Shown here one piece after another: positions 48,072 to 59,245 of a stretch of DNA of 64,000 nucleotides. The notes beneath the pieces were generated by a model. That model saw only the letters and a program-made list of their open reading frames with translations. It was not told where the DNA came from and made no database searches. This DNA is from Prosopocoilus inquinatus (taxonomy: Eukaryota; Arthropoda; Insecta; Coleoptera; Lucanidae): assembly GCA_036172665.1 (NCBI GenBank), contig CM069879.1, positions 21,677,924 through 21,741,923 of the forward strand, in the 5' to 3' direction. The translations under genes and the position numbers were made by a program. Each line of letters opens with the position of its first letter. Within the stretch, counting starts at the first letter, position 1.

Positions 48072-49869
48072 TAAGTTATACTTAATTAAATAAAGTGTAC
48101 TGAATTGCACAGAAATATAATAATGATAAGAATTTGGATTCTTACATGATATTTGAATGATTTCTCATTCATCCTGGGAGTCGTGTGATTTATTTTTCTA
48201 TTCCCACTTTTTCTTCGCGTTAGATGTTTTCAATGATTTCTTGTACCTTCCGTTATTGCTTTTTACGACTCACTTGACGCGCCTCTTTTCTCCTACGTAT
48301 ACAATTTTTGTCTTTCCTCTACGCCAGAGGTGGAGACTATTGGAAAGTGCACCCCCACCGTTTAAACGTTGGATAAACAGAGCAACAGCAGCGTTGTATT
48401 TATCCTAATCGCCTGTCTGTCTTGATCAGGTCTGGATTCTCAAAAATAATCGGAGTTTCCGAGCGTTTTGGCTATACTTTTAAAATCTCATTGTATTCGT
48501 CGTCAACTGATTTCCAACGCTCGTTAACTCCCTCCAAATGGTATTACAGGATGTATAAGAATTTGAAAATAAATTATGAAAATATTCATTTGCAAACTGA
48601 TCCCGATTCCATCGTATCATTTGCATCTGTTTCAGGCCAACGTGAGAATAAACGCTCGGCTGATTCATTTCGGTTCCTTCCGTCCATCGAGGAAGAATGA
48701 TTGATGGAGGTTCCATCCCTCTTTCGTTCAATGCGAATTCTAACGATAACGGACCACTGATAACGATTACATCAGCATCCTCCTCGCCGTCGTCCGCCGC
48801 ACCGCATCGGGGGGTCATTTACAGTGATTTTCGTTTTGGGGGGAATCGATTCAATTACGTTTTGTTGCGGAATTGCGCGCCGTGCGATTCATCATTTTCA
48901 GCTTTCCTCTGCTCTGTTGTGGTGGCAATTGAGAAATGTTAAAAAGTTAATCAGGAACTGAAAGTCGCACAAAGACCGCGACCGAGAACAAAGGAGACTT
49001 TAACAACGAATACATATCCGTGACAAAGTACACAATGGAGGCAGAAATTAATCTGGGTTAAGGCCAATTGAATTGAATTTCTTCATCGTCCGATGTGAAC
49101 TTTCGAACGTCGCCACTCCGCAGACATGCAGACATGTTCGTGAACATGCTCGAAGAACGACGACAAACGAATTTCGAACGCAAATTGGAATTACAATAGA
49201 TATTTCCGGTCAAAAAAATTAAACCAGAGATTTATGCCCCGTTTTTAAAACGCCACACCATAAATCTTTATCTCTTTAACAATTTGTGCTCCGCCAGAAG
49301 CGCGGCAATATAAATTCACCCTTCCATTATCAGCACAAATTCGCCCCCTGTATTAACAGAATCGCACATTATACGATTTCGACTTCGACCGCGAATCTAG
49401 TAGGTATTTTTTCACACGAGACCCGAACTAATTTCGGGGCCGTAGGATATTTTCGTGTAACAACGACATTACAGGGCGCGCGCTAGTTGTGCTCCGGTAA
49501 TTCCCCGTAATTATGCCTAATTACAGTTTATGCCGTAGTATCTATTTAGTTTACGCCAGAGTTTACGCTTAGCAACGCTGATTATAACGCGCGGATCACA
49601 CGATCTAATGTTTAAATTATGTTGTTAACTTTAGTACTTAATAAAGCCGATTGCATACATGCACATTTGCTGGTGGATGTACTCGTAAAAGAGATCTGCT
49701 CGTAGGTATTCCATAATATTAAGTGCCCGTGTGAAAATTTTAAAGAGATTGCCACAATAAAGGAAAATTGCTGCCAACTTTTGAAATCTTAAACAAGAGT
49801 CGCCAATAAATGACTTGACTTGAAGAAATTGCTCTGGCATGATGGTTTTCTTAAAAATTGTAAACCAAT
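48072..49869. other. Intergenic DNA, partly GC-richer
   Basis: 49170-49570 has repeated TAATTA/TAATTAC homeodomain-type cores with GCGCGC patches and no TE signature. This would suit a conserved regulatory element but cannot be shown here. Confidence 0.3.
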
Positions 49870-50035
49870 TACACACTCGAACCGAGGACTTAATCGATTA
49901 GTTTGAAGTGTCGCCGTTTTAAGATCCTATTTTCGAATCTCTCTTTCTCATTTCCATTCGCGCAACAACCTAAAGAAAATCCCTGACGCTAATCTCCATC
50001 ACCCAAAAGCAGTGTCCGACCATCCGGCCTGGTAA
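49870..50035 (+). other. Possible U5/LTR end of the gypsy element
   Basis: The stretch before the primer-binding site ends GGTAACA, the CA end expected of an LTR. The 5' LTR boundary could not be fixed and no second LTR copy exists in the window to compare. Confidence 0.3.
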
Positions 50036-50280
50036 CAATTTGGCGCCCAAGCGTGGTGCTAGGACTTGTGGACACGCCCGCGAACTCACAAAGAGTCTTT
50101 ACTGCTATCCTCCACCAATCTGGGAATTGAGGATCCAGTGGCGCCCAAGAAAGATTAAAGAAGAGAGGGAAAGATAGATAAAGGTTAAATCAACCTCAAC
50201 ACTTTCTGAGCACGGAGAAGACGGTGAAAATACCAGCGTGAGTCAAGAAATGCGAAGTATGATCTCAGACAAAGAAGATG

Positions 50281-50764
50281 AGATGCCCCCTTGTCACGTG
50301 GCTATTCCGCTCAATATACCGAAGTTTTAAGGACGACCCCCCGATCACGTGTACTTTTCTGCAACACTCAGAACGTTACTTCACCACTTAGCGCATACCA
50401 GAGTGAGCCTGGGTTGAAATTGCCATCAAACAACTGGGACCGAAACCGCGGGCCTGGTACATCATCGTCGAAGCAGTGAACCTGAGTTGGACAGACTTCG
50501 TCGAGTTTTTGGTGGACGAATTTGCCGCCCCAAGACTTGCTGCGTCGACTTTATACAGAAATCCGAGGTCTGACCTTTGCCATGAGTAAGTGGGGGATCC
50601 TTGAGAAGGTTGAAAGAATTGCGACCATTTGTCGCATGGCTAGAGATGAAGTCCGCCTGCCGCTCAACGTACCACTGCCAGGTTCATTTACGGAGCTAAA
50701 TGATCGATGCCGACTTTGCACAACCGCCACCGAGATCAAGCACGCGACAACCAGCAATGAATGA
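50281..50764 (+). pseudogene. Gag-like remnant of the gypsy element
   Basis: This stretch lies between the primer-binding site and the protease/RT, where gag should be. Two overlapping frames give a Trp-Thr-Asp-Phe / Glu-Phe-Ala-Ala-Pro segment and an RLYTEIRGLTF-type segment, vaguely like gypsy capsid C-termini. No CCHC zinc knuckle was found. The assignment rests mainly on position. Confidence 0.35.
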
Positions 50765-50999
50765 GTTTACAGCGAGGCATAACCAGTCGTCAAAACGCAG
50801 GTACTACTCCAGTAAGTATTTCCATCGGGACTGTCCAATTGCGTAAGCAAGCCGAAGCCCGAAGCGCTCGGAAAATTAAGATACTCCCGGGATCAAGCAA
50901 GGCTCGGTGCTCCGGGAGAAAAACAAAAACCCATAACAAATAATCACCACCGAGGACCAGCAATTAATACCGCAGCGACTAGGAAGAGTCACGCTTAAT

Positions 51000-51480
51000 T
51001 ACCACGAATTCAGACGACACTCTACGGTAAAACCGTCGCCGCCAGCCATAACTTCATCAGTACAGCGCTGGTAACAACAGTCGAACCAAGCCAGTTCAAG
51101 TCAACTGATCTCGCGAGCTTCTATGTTAAGCTACGACTCCGAGGATGGACTATTATTTCAATTATTTCAATATAACTGAAGGGTATTTACGTCATCACAG
51201 ACTTCCTTGCCAGCGAGGGACTTCGAGAAGAAGTCATCCTAGGCTATCCGCGGTTCTGTCAGCGGGATGTAGCCATGGATTTTAAAAGGGGATGTATACA
51301 TTTTGCCGCATCCACAAAGTCGACCCAATCTTGACTCCGCTACCGAGCATTTGGGAGGCAAATAAGCAGAATTCAAGGGAATTCTGAAGCAATTCGCCGA
51401 GGTATTCGATGAGAACGGACCTACGATAACCAGCAACACAGCCGACCATTTAATCCACCTGAATGACACCAACATTCATA
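51000..51480 (+). pseudogene. Protease and protease-RT linker remnant
   Basis: A frame with VILGYPRF / AMDFKRG resembles the C-terminal end of gypsy retropepsins (hydrophobic ILG then a basic MDF.rg stretch). A following frame has FKGILKQFAEVFDENGP, like the conserved segment before RT, then a DHLIHLND piece. The catalytic D-T/S-G was not clearly seen. Stops at several places show it is dead. Confidence 0.45.
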
Positions 51481-51490
51481 CTGACGTGAC

Positions 51491-51890
51491 GTGCTTCGAG
51501 ACCTGGGCAAGGCACGCGTTTTCGGTACCGTCGACCTGAGAAGCGGACATTGGCAGATTTCGATGGATCCGGCATTCCTAACCGTGGTGACTTTCACAAC
51601 ACCGGATGGAGCTTCCTATTGTTTACGAGTAATGCCGTTTGGATTAGAGAATACGCCGGAAACCTTTCAGAGAATGATGTCATAGGAGGTCCTCGCCGGT
51701 TACAAGCGAGATTTCTGTATCGTATACCTCGACGATATAATAATATTCAGTCATACCTGGGAAGATCATTGTCGGCATGTGCACCATGCCTTTTAAAGGC
51801 TCCAGCAGCACAACTTGAAGTGTGCCATCCAAAAAGTGTTAATTTGCCACGCGGTCCGTTGCCTATTTGACTCACGTGATTCCCGAAGAC
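51491..51890 (+). pseudogene. Ty3/gypsy reverse transcriptase remnant
   Basis: The frame reads the canonical fingers/palm landmarks: FGTVDLRSGHWQI, a TTPDG turn and FRVMPFGL-like CLRVMPFGLENTPETFQ. A TAG stop follows at about 51686, then in the same frame IVYLDDIII, the polymerase YxDD box with both catalytic aspartates. A second stop lies about 20 codons later. The segment before VDLRSG appears partly deleted relative to full gypsy RTs. The enzyme would copy the element's RNA; this copy cannot. Confidence 0.88.
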
Positions 51891-52265
51891 GGAAATGGGC
51901 CCCGGCCAGAACATTTGAAGAAAATTGAGGTAGCTGACAAGTCAAAGAATCGGAGAGAGCTACGCGGATACCTGGGACTTTGTAACTGGTTATGTGATTA
52001 CATTCCAAAGTTTGCCGAGATCACCGCTACGCTCACTGAACTCCTATCCTCCAAGAAAAGGTGGCGATGGGAGGAAGAGCAAGTAGAGGAAATTGGAGAA
52101 CAATTCCGGAAATTGGAGATCACTGCCGGGTTCGCGGTTCATTCTACAAACCGATGCGAGCGCGGTTGGGATTGCTGCCGTACTCTATTAGAATGTGGAT
52201 GGGGTGGAACGAATAATTTCCTACGCCAGTCACCGGGTAAATTCAACTGAACAAAGGTGCCATTG
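51870..52265 (+). pseudogene. RT connection domain and RNase H remnant
   Basis: A 127-codon open frame from 51867 begins HVIPEDG and contains LRGYLGLCNW and IPKFAEITATL, the conserved thumb/connection stretch of gypsy polyproteins. Near 52140 the RNase H start LQTDASAVGIAAVLY is in another frame, so a frameshift separates them. The aspartate of TDAS is retained. A TAG breaks the RNase H segment. Confidence 0.82.
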
Positions 52266-52399
52266 TAATGAGCATTAGTGTTACAAAACCTGATCAGCAT
52301 TTGGCAGAGAATCGACGCCAGGGAACAAGAGGCAGATGAAAACTACCGGTTATACGAGGTAGAAGACGAACTCCTATACTAGTACCCCTTGCATTAAAG

Positions 52400-53095
52400 G
52401 AAGGAGTGATGTAGGCATACCATGACGAACTTACGTTAATCCACCCTGAACGTGACGAGACCGCAAGGACGCTGACACAACTTTACCATTGGCCGTACAT
52501 ACGCACCAACATCGATCGAAAAGTATGTGAAGAGCTGCCTGGCGTGCGCAAATTACAAACGAGGGAACACTGTCTCGGCGGCATCGCTCACACCAAGGCA
52601 ACCCAAGGAACTACGAGACACCATATCTGTAGATATCATGGGACCTTGTCTCGAGACAGTCACGGGTATGATATACCTATAGTTGCCACAGACTTCTTCA
52701 CGAGATGGGTGGACGCCCTCGCACGGATGCCAACGCAATCATTAGAACCCTAGAAGACGAAATTTTTAGTAGATTAGGCTAATCGATAGCTGTCTTTGCC
52801 GATAACGGCCCGCAGTTAATTGGAAGTGTGTCGCTGGGAGGCAAGTGCTTGCATGACACCGGTGTACCATCCAAGAGCAAATTCAGTAGGGAGACGAAAA
52901 AAGCTTGCGAATTCTTATCCGAGACTCCGACACAACGCCTTTGGAAGACACTACTGCTTGCAGTGCTATTCGTTTATCGCACAAGAGCCAACGCCACACC
53001 CTGCAAAGCAATGTTTGGCAACGAAATCCAGCGTCCAGGCAAGTGGAGGATCCGCCCGAACTTCTCTGGTAACGTGTCTGACGTCATCTAATCTC
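52400..53095 (+). pseudogene. Gypsy integrase remnant with mutated catalytic Glu
   Basis: Spread over three frames are an HHCC zinc module (HDELTLIHPE... and a CLACANYK pair), then VDIMGP with the first catalytic Asp, IVATDFFTRWVDA, FADNGPQ with the second Asp, and YHPRANSVGRRKK. In gypsy integrases the last motif is normally YHP.AN..ER, with Glu as the third DDE residue. Here the codon at about 52892-52894 is GGG, so Gly replaces Glu. That alone would abolish strand transfer, beyond the frameshifts. A C-terminal tail continues to about 53265. Confidence 0.82.
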
Positions 53096-53282
53096 CTTGT
53101 TTCTTTCCTCTGACACGAAGTACGCCATCCGTGATTGGCTCCAGGAAGCAGTCTACATAGTGAACCAGGAGGGCCAAGCGGTCAAGTTTCACGAAAGCCG
53201 AATACAAACCGCACCAGAGAGCAACCGAGCGCCGGAAGAACCGGAGCCACCCGCACCACGACCTCTTCACCGTTGTCAAAAT

Positions 53283-53508
53283 AAGTCACTTTATTTCTTA
53301 GCTTCCGGTTGGAACCGCGTCTCTCGGATTTCTTGGACTACCGACATTTCGTTCTCCATTGCAGCAGCAAGACCACCATCACCACCACCATCAGCAGTAG
53401 CAGCCCTGAGGAAGTTCTTTTGCAATGGAGAATGAAACGTCGGTAATAGTAGAAATCTGAGAGACGCGGTTTCAACCGGAAGCCAGGAATTCAACCAAGT
53501 CACTTTAA
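53283..53508. repeat. Foldback repeat with (CAC/CAG)-rich centre
   Basis: Left arm 53283-53363 and right arm 53421-53508 are inverted copies (about 80 bases, imperfect). Each contains GACGCGGTT and an ATTTCT...CCGAC..TTTC block when read outward. The 57-base centre is CACCAC/CAGCAG-rich and carries CTGAGGA, followed by a short hairpin and GAAACGTC (53406-53441, +). It abuts the dead gypsy element's 3' side. Confidence 0.7.
53406..53441 (+). ncRNA. Hammerhead-ribozyme-like core (candidate)
   Basis: CTGAGGA fits the CUGANGA core. It is followed by a small stem (TTCT/AGAA with a bulged G) and GAAACGTC, fitting GAAA plus a GUC-type site. Helices I and III cannot be confirmed by eye. It sits at the centre of a foldback repeat, like three other candidates in the window. 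Confidence 0.3.
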
Positions 53509-54115
53509 AATAAAACTAATCTATAAACGAAATAATATTCTACACTCAGTTTTTTTAATATTTTCTTTCTCTTAGGTAAAGCGTTATAAAAACACCCGCA
53601 AGTAAAGAGTTAAATGCGTGTGTAACTAATTAAGAATCAGTTAATTAAACATAACTTTTTAATTCGAAGCAATTCGGAACTAAAGCGGCAACAATTATTG
53701 CCGATATTAATTTATATGATTTGCACACAAATTGCGCCAACGTTCGATATCTGTTTTGCGGATTCAATTCCAAGCGGCGCCGGGATGCAAAACGCATGTT
53801 TGCGGACATAAATAACTTTCTATCGGATTGAGTTTTTAATTTTCGAAAATTTAAATCACGCCGAGTTATCACGTGTTTAATTATTCGTTTTTATCAGCGG
53901 CTCCGTGCGTATTCTATTGTTTATTTATGACCACACACAGCCGTCAACAATCAACCGCACCTCGATGATAATATAGAATCAGACACTTCGTATTATTTAC
54001 TCATTGCAAAAAGTCAGAGACCTTTGTTTTCTAACATTACAAAAAAATTGACTTGCACATTTACACCACACTGCATTCTCAATCTAAAAAAAAACATTCA
54101 GTTAGCTGCATTCTT
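53509..54115. other. Intergenic DNA
   Basis: 53640-53900 is a repeat-free, moderately GC stretch. Nothing recognised. Confidence 0.4.
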
Positions 54116-54230
54116 TTATTCAATTTCATTCACTCAGTATACTCTTTTCGTACTTTTGTCTCACTTTTGATGCAAGTAAAAGTGAGACAGAAGGGTAAAA
54201 AGAGCAAATAGAGTGATCAAAGTTGAATAA
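54116..54230. repeat. Imperfect hairpin (~115 bases)
   Basis: CTTTTGTCTCACTTTT pairs with AAAAGTGAGACAGAAG around a ~9-base loop. Pairing continues through CTCTTTT / AAAAGAG and CACTC / GAGTG to TTATTCAA / TTGAATAA at the base. It could be a MITE or a hairpin RNA. Confidence 0.6.
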
Positions 54231-56193
54231 GCTATTGATGATAAGAAAGGAATCCCTCTCGGATCGTTAATTTAAATATTGTTTCCATTTTCACAATAAC
54301 AAATGCAAATTCTCGGCTAACTTTAAACATTGGTGTGCATACTGCGCAAACAAATGTAATTAACCTCCGCGAAAATACACAGAGATAACAGAATCACAAT
54401 AGGCAAACGTGCGCAGGTAACAAACACACACTTCCTTTATTGTTCTAATGAGTCAGTCGTTTTAAAGCAGTGCTTTTAAACTTGCCAGAACATCAGCGAA
54501 AATGATAATTACATCGTGGACGGTTAAACCGTTTTGTAAAAAAAGAAAGTCACCCTTTAACTGCGGCAGTCTGTGCTTTGTCATTTTGGTTCCTTCTATT
54601 GCAAATGTAAGTCAATGAAATCATCACTCCAACCCTGGTCCAAATAGAGCAGTTTGATGCAACACATTTGTAAAAGCCAAAGAATGAGTTTCGCTCAATA
54701 CACGAGCGAGGTCGAAAAGAAATCAGTTCAAACCTGAACCAATAGAGGAGTCCAACTTTATGTATCCAAATATTTTCTCATTCTTCAATAATCGATTAGA
54801 AAAAAGTGATCTTATTAGAGTTAGAATATGCATTATATAATTAAATTTCATAAATCGTTCGTACTTTTACAGCAGTGACGCCCAATAGTTCTATTTTTAG
54901 TACGAGTCACCCCATCTTGCGTCACAGAATGTTATTATAATTTCTCGTTGGCTCGCATTTATTCCAGCAAATTCAAGAAAATAGAGATCTGCTCTAAAAC
55001 CGTATTGGCCAGCCAGTGGTGTAGTTATAAGTTAGCAAGCGAAGTATTCATACCTCGATTAGTAGAAAGTAATTCTTTAGAAGTGTTATTTGTTAGACAA
55101 GTATTGCAGCTCATTACTATTTTGTTTCTAATTGTGTAAAGCGACAGTTTGTAATTAAAGTGTTCTAAAAGTTAACGACTATAATTTGTGAACTCCCAAA
55201 TTCGTAACAATATTGTAACAGCCGAGCCCTTTTATCTATTTTAAAGACAGAACCCCCGGCGGATTATTTGAATCATTTATTATTTAGTGATTATTTTCTG
55301 GTTTTGTTGTGGGAACAATTAATTAGAGTAACGAATATTTTTTGCGAACCCCGAATTCGTAACAGTTGCATACTTTGTTGAATAATGTTGCACCTATGAA
55401 CATATTATTTATTAGAGCAAGAAGCGTCGTTCATCAATGAAAATTTATTCGAACAATAAATTGTAGCGAGTAATTAATATGTTGGCAATAATTTTGAGGG
55501 TGCAATTTATTTAGATTAATTCATTTGCGCACAGACAAAATTATTCAAGTAAAATCTAACATACGTGTTAGTTAGGCAAACCGTAGATGTTTTAATTACT
55601 AAAAAATTAGACAGAAAAGCATTCACAACCAAAAAAGGAAGACGTTCATCTGAAAGGAATCTTTTTTGAAAATTTTGTTTTCTGTTTGAAGGCCATCATC
55701 ACGCATCTGCACAGAGTAATTGTATGTGCAGCTGTGATTCAATCAAAGAGGTATTTAGTGAAGTTACAAGAAGTAACGAACATTTATTCGAAATCAACGT
55801 CAACTGTAAAAATTATTTCTCAACTTTTAGACTCCTTGTAATTCAGTATTTCCTCATTTAAGTGATAAACTTATAAATTATTTTCAAAAGGTTGTTTTTT
55901 TTTAAAAAAAGAAAGAAACTCCAAAAGGGAAATAAATACAGGCATACGTAGATGCAAGGGTTAACGAAATTCGATTAAATTAACTTCTAGGGGTAGTCTT
56001 CCAGTTAAAGAAATTAATAAACCCTAAGAAGGTTATAAATAAAGGCAAGAATTAACAAAGTTCAACTAGCATTAAGAGATCTGTAGAAACAGTAACAGAA
56101 ACCGTCTATTCAAGGAACAGTACAATAAAACCTGTCCATGTGAATATATACGAGCCACTGTACATGTCCACGTTATAAATGTATCCTTATTAT
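54231..56193. other. Intergenic DNA, possible solo LTR end
   Basis: GTGAACTCCCAAATTCGTAACA-like and GCGAACCCCGAATTCGTAACA-like blocks recur 156 bases apart (55187-55208, 55343-55364) and look like LTR 3' ends. No primer-binding site follows, so only a weak LTR suggestion. Confidence 0.25.
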
Positions 56194-56428
56194 AGGGTAC
56201 GAACATGCCGAAGATGCCTCGCTCTTCACCCTCGATGTTTAGGTCGTGCTCCATACCGCGATATTACCTCCATACAGTTTTAAGTGCAATTGTGCAGTTC
56301 GAAGATGCGCGCTGTGATTCATCTTTGATATGTACGATTCCATTTAAAACTGTACGTTTGTTTTACATCGTTGTGCGATCTAAACATCGAAGGTGAACAG
56401 CGAGGCATCTTCGGCATGTTTGAACCCT
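56194..56428. mobile_element. Near-palindromic MITE
   Basis: The ends AGGGTACGAACATGCCGAAG and inverted AGGGTTCAAACATGCCGAAG continue alike for over 50 bases (ATGCCTCGCT.TTCACC.TCGA), with an inner pair around ACAGTTTTAA. 235 bases with only a short centre. Overlapping open frames on both strands are by-products. Confidence 0.8.
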
Positions 56429-57170
56429 TACACTAAATATAACGTGTCTACAGGAGGAGTGTCCTTAGTAAAGTCGTGTCCACAACGAGAGATTTTACTG
56501 TATCTGCATTAAAACGCTAAAAAAATCATAAAGGTTTTTTTAACAGTTTAGCTTGTTATCAAAAACTTCGAAAAAACTAAAGCAATAGTAACAGTATTAG
56601 TAACAGTAAGTTTCAGAAATCGATTTCACATAGATAATTTTTTTTTTTTTTTTTTATAAAGTTACAAATTTAGCAAACATTACTCAAAAAAGAAACACGT
56701 TCGTCCTCAAAGTCGTACGGTAGCACGGTAGCAAATATTTTTTAATTTAATTTTTTTAACTGATGTTTTTTTCCAAATTTATTAATAAATTAAAGCAGAA
56801 TAAAATAATATTAATAAAAATTGTTAACAGCATTACTACTTAGTACTTATTTATTCTTTTATTTTATAAACAAATCTGACTATGAGTGCTTAGGTTTTCT
56901 TCTATTCCATGGCTTGAAAACGCATTGTTTTTGATTAAAATCACCCCTGTTTGATAATGAGAACAGTTCTTTTTAAATTAGTTTAAAATTTGTTCTGGAA
57001 TTGAGCTTAACGCAATTGAATAGTGAAATACAGAAGAGCTGATAATTTATTTAGTCTTTTAGATGTCCTTTTTAAGAGAATAGTGTACACAAGCATTTAT
57101 TCCACTGAACTCAATCGATAGCACATGTTTCTACGATGTATAATGAAGACGTATGTTTTTTTACACATTA
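56429..57170. other. AT-rich intergenic DNA
   Basis: A poly-T run at 56638-56655; nothing else recognised. Confidence 0.5.
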
Positions 57171-59245
57171 AGCCGCCTTCCCATGGTGCGTGTTATCGCG
57201 AATCGTACCTCGGACGGCACTATTCCGAACCGCACCAGAATTACTCCCTCAATTTGTAGTGGCCCGTCAATGTACGGCATTATGTGTTATTCCAAAATGC
57301 CCAATGATACAAACACGCAGTAGAACTGGAGAATCTTTGCAATTATTTCGCTATTCTAGTAATAAATCAACCTATTCTTTTATCCTTATCTAATGTAAAA
57401 CAATAACATAACTGATAAATGTATCATTTTGAGTTACTACATACGTGTGTTCTGTGTGGCGTAACTGCGAAGATCCACCGGCACTATTGTATATTACCAT
57501 AGAGAATATGTGCGCCCTCATTTACTTAACATACGGAAGTTTTTTTTTTTGATATGATTTTATAAAATATTTTGCTTGTTGAATGCACGTATTCACGTCT
57601 TAAATTATAGCATTTGAGTTTGATTTACATGTAGAATGGTTCTGACTTTTTGTTAGAAATAATTTAGGATTTGTTCTTCCCACGATACTATATATATTAT
57701 TGTTATTATTTAGTGTAAAAATACTTACGTAATTCAAATTAATAATTGTTGTTTGGTTGGTTTGCTTACAATTTGTTATTTGTCTTGATTTTTTCAATAC
57801 TGCAGTTTTGAAGTAAGCAAAGCTTCTATACAAAATCTATATTTTCGAAAATATGAGAATGAAGAAAACTTCCATATGTAAGTAAATCTGGGTACACACT
57901 GTGCAGGGTGTTCTTTTACTGTGTGCAAATAAAAAACCTCAGTATAAGTACGCGAAATGCTACCTTCTGCGGGTATTTTTTGATGGCTAACGTATCATAG
58001 CCAAAAAACTTCAGATAGACCACTTGTTTGGAACTGTTAAAATGTGCGAGAAAGGTAGGAAGGTCAACTTCGCCTTCCTCTCGGTATGAACACGCCCACC
58101 GATACCGTACTCGATGTGCAACGCAGAATTTCGTAATAACAATCACTGATATCGTTTATTAATTATTTTATTTCAAATTTTAATTCACTGAGCGAAGTAA
58201 TATGTTTTACGATATCAACTATGGACGAATAAATCCGAAAATTTATGCACCAATGAGGCAAGCGCGTTAAAAATGTTCTTCCTTCGCCCTTTTACGTAAA
58301 TAAAGTTTTGCTGCAATCTCGCTGCTACGAATGAAAGTATTACTACTTACGGTCCTTAGAAACAAAGTAAATGTAAAATTTTCATAATTCTTTTAAAAAT
58401 AATATGGAATGAGAAATTACAATTTGATTGTACCTCGCTTTTCATTTGTTCGGCAATTACGAACCGCAGCTTCTTGAATTGCACTAGATTTTAATTTAAA
58501 AATACTTAAACATGTAATTACTTGCAGTGAAGTTAATTTAAAATGTAAACGCTTTGACGGACCAGCTGATTGCGAAGTTACATTGTTCCTCCTCGAGTTC
58601 CAATAAGGCACTGACCCTGGACTACTTCGGCTGCGGGTCGTAATTGAAGAGGCGCCCACGTTCCACTTTTAGGTATGCCAGCAGTTCTCAAACGGTTCAG
58701 TGAAAATCTGCCACTGCATTTTTCTCGAAAACTATTACATTTATGTTAAGAACGTATGAGTTCAATCGTTGCCATTCATGGTGATATATTGCAGATTTAA
58801 ATATTTGCACACAGTAAAAGAACTTCCTGTATATTAACGTAATATATTCCCGTCCCTTGAGTTTTAGTTCCGTTCCAAGCATTGTATGTGCCGTTTTCAT
58901 TTTTGTGTTCCGCTACTGATGAATTTCAAAACGAAGGCTCATTTTAATAAAGATTCAAAAACTTGAAAACGAAGTCGTTTGCTTTATCATATTGATGACT
59001 ATGCGTGTGCACCAATAGCGTCAAGCGGCAATGAAATTATTAATAAAAGTTTAACATGTTCGTCCGTGTTAACACAGACGAGCACGGATCGCTGAACACG
59101 AGCTCCCGTTGCACCTTTGAAGTTATCGACTCGCGACGGATCGTACGAACCATTACGCACGATTCCAGACAGTCACAAATGACACACTTCCCACGGTGCG
59201 ATGGTGCGGACTCGTTTATAAAAGCCGCACCATGGGAAGGCGACT
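57171..59245. mobile_element. PIF/Harbinger-like element with TTA duplication
   Basis: The left end AGCCGCCTTCCCATGGTGCG and inverted right end AGTCGCCTTCCCATGGTGCG agree at 19 of 20 positions. TTA flanks both sides (57168-57170, 59246-59248). This is the end type and 3-bp duplication of PIF/Harbinger. No DDE transposase or Myb/MADF frame was recognised in the 2.07 kb; only short open frames remain. Another element is nested at 57904-58829. Confidence 0.78.
57904..58829. mobile_element. Tc1/mariner-like non-autonomous element nested in the Harbinger-like element
   Basis: CAGGGTGTTCTTTTACTGTG at the left and its inverse (CAGGAAGTTCTTTTACTGTG) at the right agree for about 26 of 28 bases, extending to TGCAAATA. 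TA follows the right end; the left flank is TG, possibly a mutated TA. Open frames inside are short and unrecognised. Confidence 0.6.

Larger units (their letters stand above)
50036..53265 (+). mobile_element. Ty3/gypsy LTR retrotransposon, degenerate and 3'-truncated
   Basis: TGGCGCCCAA at about 50040, just after ...GGTAACAATT, looks like an LTR end followed by a tRNA primer-binding site. Downstream, in + orientation and normal gypsy order, come a gag-like stretch (about 50280-50760), protease-like sequence (about 51000-51290), RT (51490-51890), connection region and RNase H (51870-52260) and integrase (52400-53090). Many stops and frame changes interrupt it. No 3' LTR was recognised; a foldback repeat begins at 53283. 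Confidence 0.82.

Noticed and set aside
48326..48350. hAT-like start CCAGAGGTGGAGACTATTGG
   Set aside because: Poor match to hAT ends and no inverted partner found.
55187..55364. Solo LTR suggested by two ATTCGTAACA blocks
   Set aside because: No LTR start, target duplication or primer-binding site; kept only as a note in the intergenic entry.
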